Origin: Maea johnstoni
Lineage: Eukaryota; Annelida; Polychaeta; Spionida; Magelonidae
Length of the DNA: 64,000 nucleotides
NCBI GenBank assembly: GCA_963942565.1
Contig: OZ012690.1
Location: 16,802,975 to 16,866,974, forward strand
Reading direction: 5' to 3'
The position numbers were made by a program, and so were the translations under genes. Under the pieces are notes generated by a model. The model had not been told where the DNA came from. It ran no database searches and saw nothing but the letters and a program-made list of their open reading frames with translations. Positions 59,058 to 64,000 of this stretch are shown piece by piece. Within the stretch, counting starts at the first letter, position 1, and every line of letters begins with the position of its first letter.

Positions 59058-60642
59058 TATGGATTGATTTAGTTATTATATGGCAGGCAGGAAAAGTGAT
59101 GATTAATTCTTGGCGCATGATATCGTAAAATCCCATGATTTTCGGAACTAGGTGCAATGTAGGACTCGATCTACAAAATGATTGTAAAACAATTAATGAA
59201 CAATAGAACCAATTGGAAATGGGAAATGTTCTGGACTTTTATGTTATATTCACGGTGAGGTTTCTGTGACTGCAGCTTGATCGCACTTTAGTTCCATATA
59301 ACTAGCATGGTAGCATGGTGGTTTAAAATTGAACAGCCCAACAAGATTTTCCTCTATTGTTACTTTAATAGCCCGGATCAGACGGGCTGGTGCTATTGTT
59401 AGACATTGTTAGGTAACCATTGAAAGAATGTTTGTATAGATTAGGCACTTGTAATTCCACCAGTGTTAAAATTTAATGTACTACAAAGCCAAAAGATGGC
59501 GACACGTTTTTAGTCTCATTATGAGTTGTTAGTTAATCCATTCATACCTTGAGATATTGATTAGTGTCCTCTGGATCTACATGTATGACACTTTTGAAAA
59601 TAAGGCCGCAAGACCACACATTTTGTAATCAAAATGAAGAAACATCGCCCTAAGTCAGGAATTGGCTTCAGTCTAAGAGATTGTAGGACTTGTTTAGGTG
59701 TAGCTACATGTACTGTTTGAATAGTTATACTATATTACAGGAAATGTGCACATAGAGTTCCGTAGGGAGGACCCAGGATGCGGAGTGGCGGCTACGGTGC
59801 TACACCGTGCTGCGGCTGCGCTTCCTGCTTAGTTGCCTCCCAGAGAATCCAATGCATCCGCATCTATATGGGTCAAATCAAATAAGCTATGCGAGGGGCT
59901 GTTACACAAAAAGATGCAGCCTCGCAGATTTCCCCTCGTAGAAGAAAACTGAGTGTAAAAGCAGTTTTAATGGAAATGACTACATAAAAGTGGGACATTT
60001 AGGTAAGAGAGTATATGATACAACGGTTTGCAGCTTAATATAGTTTTAGCGTGCTCTTTAGGGTTGACAGTTGTATTTAGTAACTTTCAAATGTTCTATG
60101 TGACCATTTCCTGTTATGCAGAAAATACAAACCCAAAGCATGTCAATATATCCAAATTGTATTTATTTTATGACGTATCAATATAATATAAGCTGCAGGC
60201 ATGCAAAGGCAATTGAATAAACAAAATCATCTTTATGTGCTCATTATGACCCAGAAATATCGCTAGCAAACTGAAACATTTACAACTATTTGAGCGAAGA
60301 ATATTCATAATCTTAAGAAATCACGAATTCTTTCATTTCGTTAGATACTTGCCATGATTTATCTTGTACAAGTATATACGTGTCATAGTTTCTGTCATTT
60401 TACGCAATACATGTATACTGTATGCAATACATGTACAATTAATCAGTCCAGTCCTATGGAGTAAACATCAATAATTCGAAAAATGTTCGATTGCTATACG
60501 CATAAATGGTCAGATGTATTCAACTCGTTATAAAGTTTGATGATGGATCAAATCCCGTTCGATAACGAGAAATCTGGGTCAAGTACACGTCACGGATGTA
60601 CCTCCATACGTCTCTATCTGACCTTAAGTGAATACACACACA
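59058..60642. other. intergenic, nothing recognised
   Basis: Includes a short CpG-rich patch at 59765-59860 with a hairpin ACGGTG-CTA-CACCGT. No gene supported. Confidence 0.35.
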
Positions 60643-61068
<426 letters not shown>

Positions 61069-61339
61069 GTATTTACATTCGTACCCAATTTTTGGTCCTT
61101 TACATGGAAATTATTCTGTACCCCAGTTGGCTGCCTTCCACCAATCACATGCCTTGAAAAGTGTTGGTTATATGGCATAACCCACACATGTTGAGCTTTT
61201 GTTCTCTAAGCTGCCTAAACCAGGAAGGTGCTACCCAAGGGTATTGGATCTAGGGTGCTTAGTCGAACTTTTCTTGGTCTGTGATTGGTGGAAGGTGGTT
61301 GATTGTGGTACAAGCTAAAAAGACCCCTTGCAAGCTGTA

Positions 61340-61597
61340 CAGTGCCGACATTTAGTTTCTGCACTAAATGAGTGGGTAGCCTGTGCATAATACACGACCG
61401 CACGCCCGATTGCCACCCAGTTTCCTCGGCATGGATGCATAGATTACCTCGCAACTGAACGTAGTTTTGTTTCGCCAAGCCAAGCGTGTCATTAATGTGC
61501 TTGGCTTATTTTTGACCTGTTATCCGAGGGACTGTTTGTACAATTAGGCACTGCCAGACGTCCGGTTGCCTGGTGCAGAAATTAAATGTCTGCACTG
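61340..61597. repeat. Tc1/mariner-like MITE, family I
   Basis: CAGTGCCGACATTTAGTTTC at the left and GAAATTAAATGTCTGCACTG at the right, inverted, with TA at both edges (61338-61339, 61598-61599). 258 bp, no ORF. CAGT ends and TA targets are Tc1/mariner traits. Confidence 0.8.
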
Positions 61598-61599
61598 TA

Positions 61600-62657
61600 G
61601 TGTATGTGATAACCCTGGGTCATACTCGGCTTCGCCTCCTATATCACTTACACGAAGGCTTCCTTGGGGTCTATCTATCACCTGTACACTACGAGTTGAT
61701 GTTTAGTATTCGAAAGATAACATTCGTCAAGCAGTTTGTTCTCCGAATTCTACCATTCTATTGTTTTACATGACAACATTTTCAAAACATTCGTGGTTAG
61801 AATTTAGAGAATACTAGTTCCAACTGGAAACCACTCTATGACGTTAAGTCAAACATAGTTGGTCTGCAGAATATCAATCAGAATTCGTGTTGGCCTCGAA
61901 AATTATATTGCAGTTACATGAGACTAATTACTTAAACGGTCTTTAACGTACTTGCATTGTTAGAAATGGAATATAATAATCTCATTCAATTGACACACAT
62001 TAATAAGCACTATAATCCGCAACGTTTGATACAAAACAATCCTTTTGGTATTCCTGTTATATTACTTATTAAAGCATAATAGTTGTGTTTCAGTTTTACT
62101 TCAAATTATGTGTTACGAGACTGCAAATTATTGACGGCTCTTAAATTCCTAACGTTCGTTTCTTATATCGCATACTTCCGCATATCCATAAAGCTCCTTA
62201 GCCATTTTGAGCCAAATTTGTTGGGCTACTTTTATTCCAATTAACAAGGAATAAGGAATAAGGAATACTGTTATTATGTCGAACGTTTGAATTGCTTCTT
62301 TTTCGAAATACTTACTACATGAGACCAAGTTTGCACTATAAGTGATATTGTTATCGCATTTCTATTTACAATTATGAAAATAATAAATTCACATTAACAA
62401 CATAGTTTAAGTGTAAATGCGTTTGGACAAAACGTACTTAGGCAATAGCTTGATGCCAGAAACTAAATATGAGAAGATTCTGTGGACAAAAGGTTAGGAA
62501 CAAACTTTTTTTTTACCAAATACGAAATGGTTCTTTGCGAAAATGGTTCTCAGATCTTAAGATATTTCCGATATTACAGGGTTTAGGGGACAAAAGGTGT
62601 ATCCAATGCCTTAACCCATTAAAACTATTTGTGCCTCAGTACGCATTGACTTACATG
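61600..62657. other. intergenic, nothing recognised
   Basis: AT-rich; no gene. A 7-bp direct repeat (GGAATAA) lies near 62250. Confidence 0.35.
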
Positions 62658-62760
62658 TACAGTGCTGGCATATAATTCCTGCACTGAAGGCGTTGGCATA
62701 ATACACGACTGCACGTCCGATTGCAACCCAGTTTCTATTGCATTGGATGCGACCATAGGT
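62658..62760. repeat. family I MITE, left fragment
   Basis: GTACAGTGCTGGCATATAAT and CATAATACACGACTGCACG match the first third of family I; the rest is missing. Confidence 0.65.
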
Positions 62761-62816
62761 CCTTGATCTTAAAACTTGGCATTCCTGTTTTATTACTTAT
62801 TAATGAATAGAAGCTA

Positions 62817-63071
62817 CAGTGCCGACATTTAATTCCTGCACTAAATGCGTGGGTAGCCTGGGCATAATGAACGACCATATGACTGATTGCTACCCAGTTT
62901 CCTTGGCATGGATTGTATGGACGACCAGTTATAACTGAACGTAGTTTTGATTAGCAAGCTACGTGTCATTGATGTGTTTCGATTATTTTCTTGACATCTT
63001 GCATGGCTTTTATACAAACAGGCATTTGCAGACGTCTGGTCGACTAGTGTAGGAATTTAATGGCTGTACTG
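62817..63071. repeat. Tc1/mariner-like MITE, family I, second full copy
   Basis: CAGTGCCGACATTTAATTCC start and ATTTAATGGCTGTACTG end with TA flanks (62815-62816, 63072-63073). 255 bp. Confidence 0.8.
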
Positions 63072-63114
63072 TATGTTTTAGTTTCAGTTCAAAGTCTGTG
63101 TTACGAGTCTTCAA

Positions 63115-63277
63115 ATTATTGGCGGCTCATAAAACGTGCTTTGATTCACAAGCTACGAGGGTCATTGATGTGCTTGGCTTATTTTTTGACATGTTATCCA
63201 TTGGTGTTTGTACAACCAGGCACTGGCCGACGTCCGGTCGTCTGGTGCAGGAATTAAGTGCCTGTACTGTGCACGGT
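63115..63277. repeat. family I MITE, right fragment
   Basis: CATTGATGTGCTTGGCTTATT and GACGTCCGGTCGTCTGGTGC match the right half of family I, ending GCCTGTACTGTGCA. The left half is absent. Confidence 0.65.
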
Positions 63278-64000
63278 AATACCGTTTTCAACGGTGCGTT
63301 TTAAGTTATTTTGATCAGACGCCAGCTAATAATTCTCCGAATATTTTTGAACACATTCTTGTAGATCCTTGAGTTATAATTTTCCGAATCATCATAGGTC
63401 CAAAGGACAGCTTTTAATGTGTTTGGAGCGTGAATGGGTTAACATTTCAAAATATAAGATGGATTTGCTTACTGAGAAAGTTAACCTAATGACCTCAATA
63501 ATATTGGAGAAATTACGCCAAAATAGCCAGAATTACAAATATTGTTATGTGTGTGGTGCGACAAACAGTCGGATTTTTAAAAGGGTATAACTTGTAAGAT
63601 GTTTAATAAACATTGCTTATACATATTCAATATATCAATATCTTCAATAGCAAGGTTGTAATAGAAAATATCTACGCTAGTTAGTGAAAGCAGTTTATTT
63701 ACAAGCTGTACAGTCAATATATGTATACCTTCAATACTACTAATACTATGTATGTTGTCAATAGTCAAATTCACCTTCCAACACCATATATGCCACAAGG
63801 CTAACTGTCGTCCGATTATTCACATAATGATATGCATTAAAGTGCCTAATAACACTACCTTAATCCATGTATGCCCAGAGTGCAAAGGTTCTGCCAAATT
63901 ACTGCAAATATCCTGAAAAATCGTCCAAGTATTTTAATGAAACTTTCATTTTGGAAAGGTATGAATATGTTAAACCTTTCATGACATACGGCGGAAATAT
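63278..64000. other. intergenic to window end
   Basis: Contains only single ends of TTAA MITEs (GTGAATGGG-TTAA near 63430; TTAA-TCCATGTATGCCCAGAG near 63861, running off the window). No gene supported. Confidence 0.35.

Overview
The window is AT-rich animal nuclear DNA. Genes have spliceosomal introns with GT..AG borders, intergenic space is long, and the sequence is crowded with short inverted-repeat DNA transposons (MITEs), satellites and long CT, GA and TA runs. One gene is a clear TRMT9B-type tRNA methyltransferase, a family of bilaterian animals. No sequence fixes the species. A marine invertebrate (non-vertebrate deuterostome or lophotrochozoan) fits best, but that is inference.

Layout. 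1-4.1 kb: an 84-bp satellite, split by a 639-bp transposon built from a GC-rich 10-bp palindrome. 4.1-15.4 kb: no recognised gene, only MITEs of several families, plus a GC-richer patch with duplicated TAATCC/GGATTA palindromes (13.7-14.25 kb). 15.6-28.4 kb: the most unusual locus. An EnSpm/CACTA (tnp2-type) transposase on the minus strand (2 exons, C2H2 finger in the first) stands head to head with a 7-exon BEN-domain gene on the plus strand. They share a 377-bp gap, and both outer flanks carry the same short motif in opposite orientation. I read this as one large two-gene CACTA transposon of about 12.5-13 kb; exact termini were not found. 28.4-44 kb: no confident gene; MITEs, minisatellites, a tRNA-derived SINE, segmental tandem duplications, and a 1.7-kb element packed with a 13-bp motif. 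44.07-51.91 kb: TRMT9B homologue, 4 coding exons, 795 codons, introns full of MITEs. 52-64 kb: no confident gene; three very long TA arrays, Tc1/mariner-like MITEs, and one weak candidate exon at 58.8 kb.

The host content is essentially one gene (TRMT9B) in a landscape shaped by DNA transposons. Families were assigned from termini and target-site duplications visible here: TTAA plus CCC/GGG (piggyBac-like), TWA plus GGCC (Harbinger-like), 8-bp TSD plus CA ends (hAT-like), 5-bp TSD plus YAGG..CCTG, and TA plus CAGTGC (Tc1/mariner-like). Splice coordinates were chosen by hand from GT/AG sites and reading-frame continuity, without transcript evidence.
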